DNA from: Diadema setosum
Taxonomy: Eukaryota; Echinodermata; Echinoidea; Diadematoida; Diadematidae
NCBI RefSeq assembly: GCF_964275005.1
Contig: NC_092686.1
Span: 48,042,627-48,106,626 of the forward strand
DNA: 64,000 nucleotides
Direction of reading: 5' to 3'
Shown here: positions 1 through 11,100 of the stretch, in pieces
How the letters are laid out: the number at the start of each line of letters is the position of its first letter
Numbering within the stretch: position 1 is the first letter of the stretch
Program-made: the position numbers and the translations under genes
Notes under the pieces: generated by a model
What the model was told of the DNA's origin: nothing
Seen by the model: only the letters and a program-made list of their open reading frames with translations
Database searches by the model: none

Positions 1-357
1 CATTATGATTTTGTAAACACGATGTAAATGTAGTTTGTTGTGAATGTCAGTTACTTTTCACATGCAAATATATCTGCTTGCTGCATCTTTTTAGAATGAA
101 GAACTGGAATGTACAATCCTTCAGCCATTATAAACGCACACTGTTGTTCTATAAGAAGGATACAGAAAAGGTTTCCACTCTCTTGAAGAAGGCTTGGCGA
201 TTTTGAGGCAATGCAGTGCTGCTCTGCTCATCACTTTGGGGAACCAAGTTTTCAATGACTACAAAGTCATCTTTGACTTCAGTCTCTGTAACACCACCAG
301 GAATCTCTCCGACTGGTTCTGTTTCACTGTCATTCCTAGATTACGATAGGAAATATG
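1..357. other. Unassigned sequence
   Basis: I see no coding exon, RNA gene or recognisable repeat in this AT-rich stretch before the first repeat element. It may be intergenic or part of a gene that starts outside the window. Confidence 0.3.
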
Positions 358-1694
358 GATTAAACTAGAAATGTCGCTACGGCGACTGATGCCTCCGCCA
401 TAATGCATGATTCTCCCAATAGGTGTATAGTACAATGTCTTGACAATGTGTGATGACAGTTTCACATAACTGGCAAAATATCGAAATAACAGGTTTGTCA
501 GAAATATCTTGAATGTTCACTTTCCACGAACTGGGTTTGCTATAATTGTCTCTAAAAAGCGTGCATGTACACATATTTGGGGAATTGAAAATTTTTACTT
601 GACTTCTGACCGACCTTATTATAAGTTTATGAAATGCATTGAGTATAATTTTCAAGGTATGAAGAAAGAGTGTCATTACAGTACAATTTTTTTTTTCATT
701 TAAACCTGACCTTTGACCCTTAACCTTTGACCTTTGACCTTCTGGCTGGAAATTTCCAAGAGAATCTCCATCAAGTAATACATGTACATATATTAAACAC
801 TTTTAAAACTAATAATGCAATCATTGCATATACTAGTATACATGTATGAGGGAAATACAGTAGTAACATTTTGAGGAGTTGACCTTGACCTTTGAACCCC
901 TGACTATTGACCCATGACCCCTAAATTCCCTAGATAATCCCTGCCAGTCAGTACATGCATATGTACCATGTTCCATGAAGATACATTGAACCATTTGCGA
1001 GAAAAGTGATATTGCAACATTTTCACCTAACCTTTGACCTTTTGACCTTTGACCTTATGACATGAAACTCTCTCTGGAGAATCCTTACGCAGTAGTACAT
1101 GTCTACACTAAGTTTCAAGAAAATAACTGCGGGCATTGCATAGATATGGGGGAAATAGCAACATTTTTAGCATTTGACCTTGACCTTTTGACCTTTGACC
1201 TCTTGTCAATGTCACTAGAATCTACTCAACTAATTGTCTCATCATACATCATCCTTGGACCAAGTTTGGTGAAAGCTGCTTCATCCAGTTTTGAGTTATC
1301 ACATAAACAGATAAATTTTAGGATTTGACCTTGATCTTTGACCTTTGACCTCTGTCCGATTTCACTGAAAAACTAATCAAGTAATTTTCCCATCATACAT
1401 CATCCTCCAACAAAGTTTGGTGAAATTTGCTCCATACAGTCTTGAGTTATCGCGTAAACGGATACAATTTCATGATTTGACCTTGACCTTTGACCTTTAG
1501 CCGATTTCACCCAAAATCTTATCAAATCGTTGCCCCATCATACTTCATACTTGGACCAAGTTTGGTAAAATTCCAGTACATATTACTCAAGTTATCGCGT
1601 AAACGAAAGCGGACGGACGTACGGACGTACGTACGGACGGACGGACAACCCGAAAACATAATGCCTCTGGCACCACTTCGTGGCGGAGGCATAA
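358..1694 (-). repeat. Interspersed repeat with TGACCTTTGACCT arrays, copy A
   Basis: A repeat of about 1.3 kb in reverse orientation to the copy at 11.2-12.4 kb. Both copies share the same two ends: a GCCTCCGCC/GGCGGAGGC motif beside a GTCCGTCCG tract on one side, and ACTAGAAATGTCGC followed by an ATAATGCATGATTCT-like block on the other. The interior repeats short blocks ending in TGACCTTTGACCT. It has no long ORF, so it is non-autonomous, and I cannot name the superfamily. Shared ends at two unlinked places show that it is a mobile unit and not a local expansion. Confidence 0.75.
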
Positions 1695-1919
1695 AAATAG
1701 ATGCCATTTAAACACATAAATTGCAGGGTTACAGGAAAAAATATAGAAAACGCTGATATTCAATGATATGTTAGGCATCATGATAAATATATACAAAGTT
1801 ATATTCACAAACTTGACACAACACTACCCCAGTGCATACAATATTCCAAAATTTGGGGAAAGTGTTTGCAGGCCACATGCCAATCTCAAACATGAAACTT
1901 GAGGCACTTTTCGATGTAA

Positions 1920-2220
1920 GCTCATTGACCTTTGCCTTGTCCGACTTAACCATATTTAGCCTTGACTGGCATCTTTAGGTGATGTACCTGTGGTGTGAGT
2001 TTGATCGTCATAGCTCAGATCAGTGGAAAGTTATTGAGAATACACCACAATACTGCGAGTACAGTACTTGTCAGGGCAAGTTCATTGACTTTTTACATTT
2101 CATCTTGACAGACTACACCCACATTCGAACTCAACAGGCATTTTTAGGTTATGTACCTGTGGTGTGAGTTTAGTGGTCATAGCTCAAAGCTGTGGAAAGT
2201 TATTGGGAGTAGCTACACCA
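1920..2220. repeat. Direct duplication, period about 170 bp
   Basis: A block starting near 1975 (TGATGTACCTGTGGTGTGAG) recurs near 2145 with few changes, including the following TCATAGCTCA and GTGGAAAGTTATTG segments. It is a two-copy imperfect tandem duplication in non-coding sequence with no known function. Confidence 0.6.
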
Positions 2221-3932
2221 AATTGTTGATGCCGAAAACGGCACCTATGTCTTTCTTGCGCTGTGCAGGTGAGACAAAAGCAAAAGAATACTGAAACCAA
2301 ATGCCTGGGCTTTTGAGGAACAATGGAGAAACTGCGTGATTAAGCAATCGTGTACAAAAATTGAACAAAACCTCATATAAATATTGTACAATAGGCATTC
2401 CCTGGGCACACTAAAATTACTTTTCTATATCAATTATAATTATAGCATAAATGACGCTTTCTTATAACACAAGTTTCAATAAGTGTTTTGGCAGTCATGC
2501 ACTTTACAGCCCTATATTATCGGTACCTCATTCCCTGTATGCCAAGGTGATATCCCATGAACCACCACAAACTGAGCAGCAGGCGAGCTCCTCTTGATGT
2601 ATGGAATGCCGTGTGACAAGTGATAATGTGACTGAAGCCCGCCTCACACTGTGATTTTGACACATCAAACACTGTGCAATATCGCATGTCTTTGCTCCCC
2701 ACTACAGGATTATCAAGCTTTACATTTATGCTGTTGCATCACAGAAAAATTGCCATGATTATGGGGCAAAGCGTGAGGAAGTCTGCTTATACAATAGCTT
2801 CCATTTTTGAACATCCTAGTGAGCCACAACAATCATGTAAATATCTTTATGCCTCCTTCATCCATCCGCTGCCACCACCTCATCGCAATTTGTGTAACCA
2901 CCCGCGCAGGCATCAGGCTTGTGTCAGTGAGTGTGTGTGTGTGTGTGCATGTAGTGGCTGCCCGTGAATCGGTAACTGTGTAGATGGTACGGTAACAGTC
3001 TGACGGATCGCGATAAGATCTTAGAGGATTTTTTTTTACCATTATTTCACAGAATAATTTTGCGCGAGGACAGTGGACATATATGCCCTCTAGTGATTAG
3101 TGATCCCTGCTTGAGATATACAGCATCCATTCATTTAGTATATCTAATTTAAAATCATGAATGAAGGACGAAAGTTTACCACTACATTGCAATGAACTCA
3201 CCAAAAGCTTTTGACCTCGCTGCCTAATTTGCATAAAGTAAGCAATGTGTTTACGCAAAACCGCTGAGGAAGTATTGCAGGACAATCGCAATATCTTGCC
3301 TCAGAAGCTACCAAATGATAAAATCTATACAGCAAATTGAAGAAGAAGCTATTCTCTTTCTCGCAATGTTACTTATTTGGGATTTTATTGAGAATAAACC
3401 TGTGATTTAGCTTCCAAAACAGAAAATTTTGACTTTAAAAAAGCATTTCTCACATTTTTCTTTATTGCCCAAGAATGAAACTTGGGTATATGACTTGTGC
3501 TAGTGAATACTCTGTTCCAAATATTTTTCTGAAATAATTGTTGCACGGTTATGTCGGGAAAAAAAATAGGATTACCGTCAATTGTCAATTCCATCTATTT
3601 GTTTTGACAAAAATTGAGTTTTAATCAAAACAAATACATAGTTATCATATGGGTAAACTCAGCCAAGCGGGTAAACTCGGCTAAGTTGACCCACAGACAT
3701 CTATTATAGAACTAGACCTCTAAAGTTTGTAGGCCATATAACCACGGTAGGTACCAGCCAGGTATGGTTTAGAATCTACTCGACTTCACATGCACTGCTC
3801 GATTATGGTAAAATTCAGTAATCTCCCACCGAGAGGGCCGTAAGTGCATGACTGGGGTGGGGCCCTACCCTCCCTAGCTAGGCCCGCGCCCTAGGCCCTA
3901 CTTGTATTTAAAATTGTGACACACCTGACTAT
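2221..3932. other. Non-coding sequence, nothing recognised
   Basis: Only a short TG run near 2930-2950 stands out. No exon with plausible splice sites or recognisable protein was found. Confidence 0.3.
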
Positions 3933-4180
3933 GTCTTGACCAATAAGTATGTCTAATTCCGCGAAAAACTTCTCATTTATAGTTTTGACATTTGCTGGGT
4001 CAGTTTTTCGCTTCTTTAGTAAGACAGACACCATTGATACATACCGGTATGTATCAAATGGTGTCTGCATCTGTAGCTGTCTAACGTTAAAGAAGCGAAA
4101 AACTGACCCAGCAAATGTCAAAACTATAAATGAGAAGTTTTTCGCGGAATTAGACATAGGGCCTACTTGTTGGTCAAGAC
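3933..4180. repeat. 248-bp near-perfect palindrome
   Basis: Two arms of about 85-90 bp are reverse complements. The inner part, from TGTCTAATTCCGCG (3949) to TTCGCTTCTTTA and its mirror from TAAAGAAGCG to 4155, appears mismatch-free. The outer part (GTCTTGACCAATAAGTA against TACTTGTTGGTCAAGAC) has one mismatch. The spacer is itself palindromic around ATACCGGTAT. No TSD or transposase is visible. It may be a foldback MITE or a recent inverted duplication. The near identity of the arms suggests recent origin or gene conversion. Confidence 0.8.
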
Positions 4181-4345
4181 TACGCCGTGCCGCGCCGGCC
4201 GACGACGGGCCGTGGGGCGGGCAAGGGGGCGCGGCGGGCACCGCACCGGTGCAATGACCAGTGCAGTGTCGATGCCTGCACCCGTACCAATTACCGGCAC
4301 CGATCGTCGTGGCTGCTGCTGCCGCAGCAGCTCCGCGCATTCGCT
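4181..4345. other. Strongly GC-rich block
   Basis: A short block rich in CpG (CGCCGTGCCGCGCCGGCC, GGGGCGGGCAAGGGGGCGCGG) in otherwise AT-rich DNA, just 3' of the palindrome and about 0.75 kb 5' of the proposed first exon of the kelch gene. It could be a CpG-island remnant of the promoter region or part of a mobile element carrying the palindrome. No gene product can be assigned. Confidence 0.45.
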
Positions 4346-4347
4346 TC

Positions 4348-4617
4348 ATGCAAGCTTGTATGAAAATTAACCCTAGTATTTGGGTATTAATGATGGATGG
4401 TTACTGTTGGAATCAGATGGGTGCAAAATATGTTCGTGACACACTAGAATCTAACCCCGGCAATGGGGCGCTCCTTCACATAGAAAAACTTCCAACAGTG
4501 GGAGCTTCGCGTTCGGTAATTCGGGCTGGTCGCACTTATATTGACATACACCATGCATCCTTCAGTCTTGATCAGAGCCATAATTCAAGGCCTACAACTG
4601 TTCAAAATAAAACTTAA
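4348..4617 (+). CDS. Unrecognised 89-aa ORF (weak)
   Basis: An ATG-initiated frame of 90 codons including the stop runs from the GC-rich block into AT-normal sequence. Its composition looks protein-like (W, C, H and D spread throughout, few low-complexity runs), and an AATAAA lies at its end. I recognise no domain, signal peptide or splice site. It could be a fragment of a decayed transposon or retrogene, a 5' exon of something else, or chance. Only its length and composition favour it. Confidence 0.2.
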   Translation: MQACMKINPSIWVLMMDGYCWNQMGAKYVRDTLESNPGNGALLHIEKLPTVGASRSVIRAGRTYIDIHHASFSLDQSHNSRPTTVQNKT

Positions 4618-4789
4618 TACATACGAGTAACATCCTTACCTTTTACGTGAAACTCCTTTCAAGAAAGATGATAATAAGGCCTTTATTCTTCGTGGTTTAC
4701 TTGTTTCAGTACCTACTTCCATGTTTTCAAAGTTCGTGCACAGAGATGAAAAATCCCTTTGTACTTAACTTGTGAAAGAATGTCAAATA

Positions 4790-5076
4790 AACAGTGATTG
4801 GTTTCTGTCCTCATATTGACCGACAATTGAGCCAATCAGAAGTTATGTAAAATCTGTGGTCCTTGCTTGCTGCGGACGTACACAATAGCTAGCTAGCAAG
4901 CTAGTTCCGTCCGTACGGTACACAGAGGTACATTTGTACTGTACGTATACGGCCGTGATGTATGTGCAGCTACAGAGGATCTAGGGGTGCAAGCCAAAAA
5001 ACCCCAACATCAACAACTGCTCGCTCGCGCTGTGCTGCAGTTTCGGGAGATTGACATTATGTAAAACGTCTTTAAA
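4790..5076 (+). promoter_or_regulatory. Candidate KLHDC10 promoter with paired CCAAT boxes
   Basis: An inverted CCAAT box (ATTGG, 4797-4801) and a direct one (CCAATCAG, from 4832) lie about 35 bp apart and about 240-280 bp upstream of the candidate start codon at 5077. No TATA box is obvious. The region lacks the repeats that fill its surroundings. The assignment depends on the 5077 exon being the true first exon. Confidence 0.4.
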
Positions 5077-5146
5077 ATGTTTCACAGATCTAGATTTCCG
5101 CCTCCATCTGCTCGTACATGTGTTATTGAGACACTAGGAAGTGAAG
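5077..5146 (+). CDS. KLHDC10: Candidate first coding exon of KLHDC10
   Basis: ATG at 5077 in an AAAATGT context opens 23 codons (start MFHRSRFPPPS) and reaches a good donor, GAAG/GTAAGC, in phase 1. The next kelch exon has two phase-1 acceptors, so joining gives one continuous frame. CCAAT boxes lie upstream. I recall no decisive homology for these residues. If this exon is wrong, translation could begin at the in-frame ATG at 7652 for a protein of 384 aa. Confidence 0.45.
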
Positions 5147-8100
5147 GTAAGCCCGGATAAAAGTGGTCAAATGCATCGATATTAGGTATTGCTTTCAAAA
5201 TTGCGCCTAGACACTACATTACCATATGATTACGTACAAAAGTATCGTATGTAATTTTACTTCTCAGCGTAATAGCAAAGTCCTTGGTCCCATATCTTTC
5301 TTCTAATGTTGGAAAAGTTATCCGTATTTGTGACTTAGCTAGCGCAATACAGTTCGACCTCGATTATCCGGCCTCCTTTTATCCGGAAATCTCTATTATC
5401 CGGACGGGTTCAAGCAGTGAAGGACTTTCTTTTTCATCCAAAAATTGAGAAAAAACAGTGATTTTCATTGATCTATTTCACAAATTTCATAACATGTGCA
5501 TGATAGGTTTCTCAATATCTGTAATGAGGTAAAAGTAAAACAATGTATGATTTTCACAAAAAGATATGCTTTATTTTTGTGAAGAAAGGACTACAATTTT
5601 GCGCAGGCTAGCGTAGATTACACCACCGTTGTGGGGTACGCTACCTGCCTAGCTGCCAGTGCACTGGGACGGCAGCTTGGACGGCAGCTATAGGCCTATA
5701 CATTAACATTGTGTCTCCCATATCCGGCCAATTCGCTTATCCGGATGAGCGCCGGTCCCGACATGGCCGGATAATCGAGGTCGAACTGTAGAGCTAGCTT
5801 GCGCGTAGCCCGACCAGACGCTGTTAATACGCTACGTATGTGCAGCGGCGACTGGGCTGTGTATAGTTAGCCTGCGCGGAAATTGCGCTTGTAGAAGTTG
5901 TAAGTTGTGCTTTTGTGGCCAATTGTGGGGGCCTTGTTGTTGTTGTGTTTGAGGCGCGTCATTCACATTTGGATATTTGCGCCTTCAACTGCGTAATATC
6001 AATACTTTGCATAAAATTACTTTCTCAGAAAATAAACTTAAGTTTTATAAATGCAGAATTCAGAATAATTTACTTCGCTATTGTATGCGCGGGGATCTGT
6101 CTGCTGTCATTTTTTACTGACTGTAGCCTCGCCTTAATCTATCTGTCCATGTTTCCATGAATGGATAATCCCTGAATGGATAATCCCTGCAGCAGCTCGT
6201 AGAAAGCTAAACTGGGATGGATTGTGCACTGGCTGACGTTGGCCAAAAGATCGGTCTGTACGACGGACTCTCGTTAAAACGAAGTCCTCGGGATCTGGGA
6301 CTGGCAGTTTTCTTGCGTTATATTTATATCGAAATTTCACTATAACCGAACAAATAAACAATAAAACACATAGAGAAGATAATGTTGCGGCCTGAAATTT
6401 TATTTCATTGTAACCAGAATTTCGCTATAACCGTGTTTGTCATAATGGGAGTGCACTGCATTTGGTCGCCGGGGATATGTTCTGGGGAGACTACGTCTGG
6501 CTTCACGGAATCCCCTCCTAATGGAGGCGAGAGCCGTAAATGTCAAAAAGTGATTTAAAAAAACTCCTCCAGACAGATGGATTTTTCTGTCTAATCAAGT
6601 AAAAAATGTTTGCTGCAATGTGATCTTCACAAACCATGCATTAATTATATAGAATTCGAAAGAAAAGAAAGGATAAGGAAGTGCTAATAAATTAATGTAG
6701 ATTCTAGATGAAATAGAGTTCTAGTTATCAATAGAATCAATTCTAGTGATCATTTCATTTCAATGTGTATATTTTGTCTTTGTACTTTTAAATTGACCTG
6801 CCCATTTTTAAGCTACGTTGATTGTTGAATTCTTTTTTCATTGTTATAGCATGGATGTCATGTTTTCATTACTTGATGTGTAAATGCATGGATACTTCTT
6901 CTTCGTGTGATCTGACTGATTGAGTATATTATGTTGGCTGAGAGGTCATTATACTTATTATGCACAAAAGGTGAAAGGTGTCTTAAAGTGGGGCAAAAAC
7001 TGAGAAAGTTGTGAAATTTTACATTCATGTACATGTATTGACATGCACTTGGCTCTGGTTTACAGTCCCTTTCATTTTACATATCAAAAGATAATATGAG
7101 AATAATGTATTCCAATAATTTGACAATTAACTTCAAATATCATTATATCCACACAAAATGTAAATATTGGTTTTATTATTGCTAAATAGTTGTGACTCTT
7201 TGATTGAAAAGAACACATAGTTTCTTCTTTTATGATCCATTGATTAAAAAACAAACAAACAGTATTTAGTGAAGATTTATTTGTGTGCCAATGGAAGACG
7301 TTTACAAAATTGTAGGTTGAAGACGAAAAGAGAAAGAAGTGATTTGTAATTAGCACATGTGAAGTATCTTACTATGCTTTAATGGGAATGAAGATATTAT
7401 TGCCATTAATTTAGTGATAAAAAGAAATATCTATAATATATATATATATATTATTCCCCTCCCCATTGAAAATCCCCAGATTTTATAAATGATGTTAGAT
7501 AATTTAATTTGCTGTTGCAGTTGAGTATTTCTAACTGTACATTTCATTCTGCAAACAGTAATAGGTTTACATTTTGATTATAGCCAACGATGTTGGAGCT
7601 GTTGGAGGGTCAGTGAATAGAAGTGGCATATTTACAGTGTTTAAAACTTTCATGAAACTGTGCAAATTCGTTGCCTGTACCATAGATTGGAGACCCCATG
7701 AGAGGAGTGGCCATTGCTGTGCCACTGATGGCGCCAACCTGTATGTTTTCGGAGGCTACCATCCAGAGGTTCATGTCTCTACACCTGGCATCCAAGATAT
7801 CACCCACTACAACCATATATTCACTGATGTAAGGCGACTGAGAAACATCCTCTAATCACATGGATTAACAAATTATGTAACTTTTCTTCTGTGAAAATGT
7901 GTTGGGGTTTTGTCTCTGTGTATAAACATACACAGCAACACTATATCAGTTTTCCTGTTTTCCTTCTAGCAAATTTTGTAATCAGAAAGAAATGAAATAG
8001 TTCAATTTGGTACATGTCCCTTCTCTTCTCAGTAGATCTCCATAGGGAAAGCCTGAGGACAGTCTTAGACTGTTATGTGATGCAGGAATGTTCCTCTTGA

Positions 8101-11100
8101 AAGGAAGTTTAGATTTACAATTACATGGAAGTATTAGTGATGTTTTATGCTGGTTTCAGCTTAAGAATACTTGTGTAGTTGTTTGTTTGTTTTTTCTTGG
8201 GGGGGGGGGGTGGTAATTCTATCCTCTTGATATTTGATTATGGGAAACAGAAACCATCCAGGTGCATTCAGAATATCTGTGAGTGTACTTGATGAGCTAT
8301 TCCTGCCTGTATATGAAAGACAACTAAGGAGGAAATAGAGTCTCCATGCGGGTCTGTTGGACATACTGCAGTAGGACCATTTGGTTGCTGTCACATCAAT
8401 TATTCAGGTTATGTTGTCTTTTTATCAGAGTTGTGTGTTGTTCTAGTATTTTGAAAGCAGTTCTTTTTCTGCCTGTACCTCATAAAATGATATTGACTAC
8501 TTGGTTGTTTGTATCCTATGTATAGTGATTCACCATGAGGTGTGATGGTTTCACTATTTTGTTTTGTTTCACATAAAATGTCAATGTCCACTCAACATAT
8601 TATATGTGGTATTCCTTTGTTGATGTAGCTACAAATTAAAGATTGTAACAGCAAGATTAAATGATTATTGCTAGGAACAACATGTGACAGGCCACTGTAT
8701 TAAGAATGTATGAATTATCATACGTGTGATGCCTTCCTTTGTTGTACCTAGTTATGGTGCTATAACCTATCCCTGAGGAAATGGATGAAGTTGGAGACAA
8801 CAGGCGAACCTCCTCAGCAAACAGCATCAATGTCAAGTGAGACTCATTGGAAGAAAATACCATTTTTGTCCCCGCCGAACGAGTTTGAGCAGGGGACTAT
8901 GAAACGGGCTCCGTACGTGTGTGTGTCCGTCCGTGTGTCCGTACGTCCGTCCGTCCGTGTGTCCGTCCGTGTGTGCGTCCGTGTGTGATCAAAATCTTCA
9001 ATTTGCTACTTCTCTGTCATTTATGAGCCAATTTTGATTCTGTTTGCTTTATATGATAGCACTACATGGGAGCTTTGAAACTTCTACACAGAATTTCAGT
9101 CGTGACCTTTGACCTTGACCTTTGACCTATATTGTACATTTTGCTACAAAATGCTACTCCTTTGCCATTTCTAACCCGATTTCGATTCCGTTTGCTTTAT
9201 ATGATGGCACTAGGTGAGCGCTTCAAAACTTCTACACAGAATTTTGACCTTTGACTTTTTTGACCTTTGACCTTGATTTTGACCTGTATTGTACATTTTG
9301 CTACAAAATGCTACTCCTTCGCCATTTCTAACCAGATTTCGATTCCGTTTGCTTTATGTGATGGCACTAGGTGAGGGCTTCAACACTTCTACACAGAATT
9401 TTGACCTTTTACTTCTTTGACCTTTGACCTTGATTTTTTGACCTGTATTGTACATTTTGCTACAAAATGCTACTCCTTCGCCATTTCTAACCCGATTTCG
9501 ATTCTGTTTGCTTTATGTGACGGCACTAGGTGAGGGCTTCAACACTTCTACACAGAATTTTGACCTTGACTTCTTTGACCTTTGACCTTGATTTTTTGAC
9601 CTGTATTGTACACTTTGCTACAAAATGCTACTCCTTCGCCATTTCTTACCCGATTTCAATTCTGTTTGATTTATGTGATGGCACTAGGTGAGGGCTTCAA
9701 AACTTCTACACAGAATTTTGACCTTTGACCTTTGACCTTAATTTTTGACCTACATTTTGTTGTACATTTTGCTACAAAATGCTACTCCTTCGCCATTTCT
9801 AACCCGATTTCGATTCCGTTTGCTTTATGTGATGGCACTAGGTGAGTGCTTCAAAACTTCTACACAGAATTTTGACCTTTGACTTCTTTGACCTTTGACC
9901 TTGATTTTTGACCTATATTGTACATTTTGCTACAAAATGCTACTTCCGGCGGGGACATATATTATGCACCGCGTAATTTCTACTTTTCCTTGTTGTAGGA
10001 TGCTATTGTGATTAGGAGTTACAATGTATGTCTTAGTTCTCTTTGACTAAAGTGAGCAGAAATACTCATCAGTGAATGCCAGCTATTTGTGTTATAACAT
10101 GTTTTATTAAGCTCGCTGTAGATACGTATAGCTGCCTCTGATGTAATGATACCAAGTTCAAATGGGACATTTGTTTAGTACTGTCCCATTTGAACTTGGT
10201 ATCATTGCAGTAGAGGCAGCTGTAATACGATGTATTTGAAAATGAGTGATTCTACTGTTTCTATTAAGCTAAAGACTGAAAATACTCTTTCATTGATTTT
10301 AAAAACAAACTTGTAAGAAATGAAAAGTATCATGTACATGTATATATAAGTAAAAGTAATACAACCTAAAATAAATGTATTTTTTACATGTTAAAAGTGG
10401 TAGGCCATAGCAATCTCACTGAGAAGGAAAAAAGGTGTTGAGTTTCAGACCTGTTTTAATTCTATTTGCTCCATTGCAAGAAAGATATTGCAAGGTTGAT
10501 AAATCTGTCTTTTCATCATATTTTTAGCATCCATTAGACTAACTCCTTTTTATTCTTATGCCTCAACCTTAAAGAGTGCTGGAGGCATTGTGCACTCAGG
10601 TTGTCTGTCTGTCTGTTTGTTTGTCTGTCCATCCATTTTATTTTCCCCCTGATGACAAAGATTTATTCTTCTTTCTTGACTTACAGTGCTCCTGAGCGGG
10701 AACACCTTGATTCTGTTTGGAGGCACCATCCACCCCTGGGGCATAGTGAGCAATGACCAAATCTACACACTCCATCTCGGCGAGCGGAAATGGAGAGTGA
10801 TGAATTGCACTGGTTCCATCCCTGGGAAGTACGGCCAGGTAAGTGACGTGACCTTGTCACCTTAACACCTGTCTGCAATCATTAATCTTGTCATTTCTCT
10901 CTACCATGACATCAGAGGGGTGTTTCATCAGAGTTTTGTCTGATTTTTTTTTTTTCTGACGAATTTGCTCTCAGCCAATCAGATGCAAAGATTTCAGTTT
11001 CGGTTTTGTAAGGGAAAAAAAAAAATATCTGACCAAACACTTAATGAAATGCTCCCCAGACCAGCCAGTATGTCAGGCTTGTGAAGAGTGTTAGGACACT

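Noticed and set aside
3891..4349. 152-codon minus-strand open frame
   Set aside because: It runs across both arms of the palindrome and the GC-rich block, so the same peptide appears twice in opposite reading; no independent coding evidence.
9060..9945. CRISPR-like regularly spaced repeats
   Set aside because: Units are 158 bp, abut each other without variable spacers and sit inside a transposon in animal DNA.
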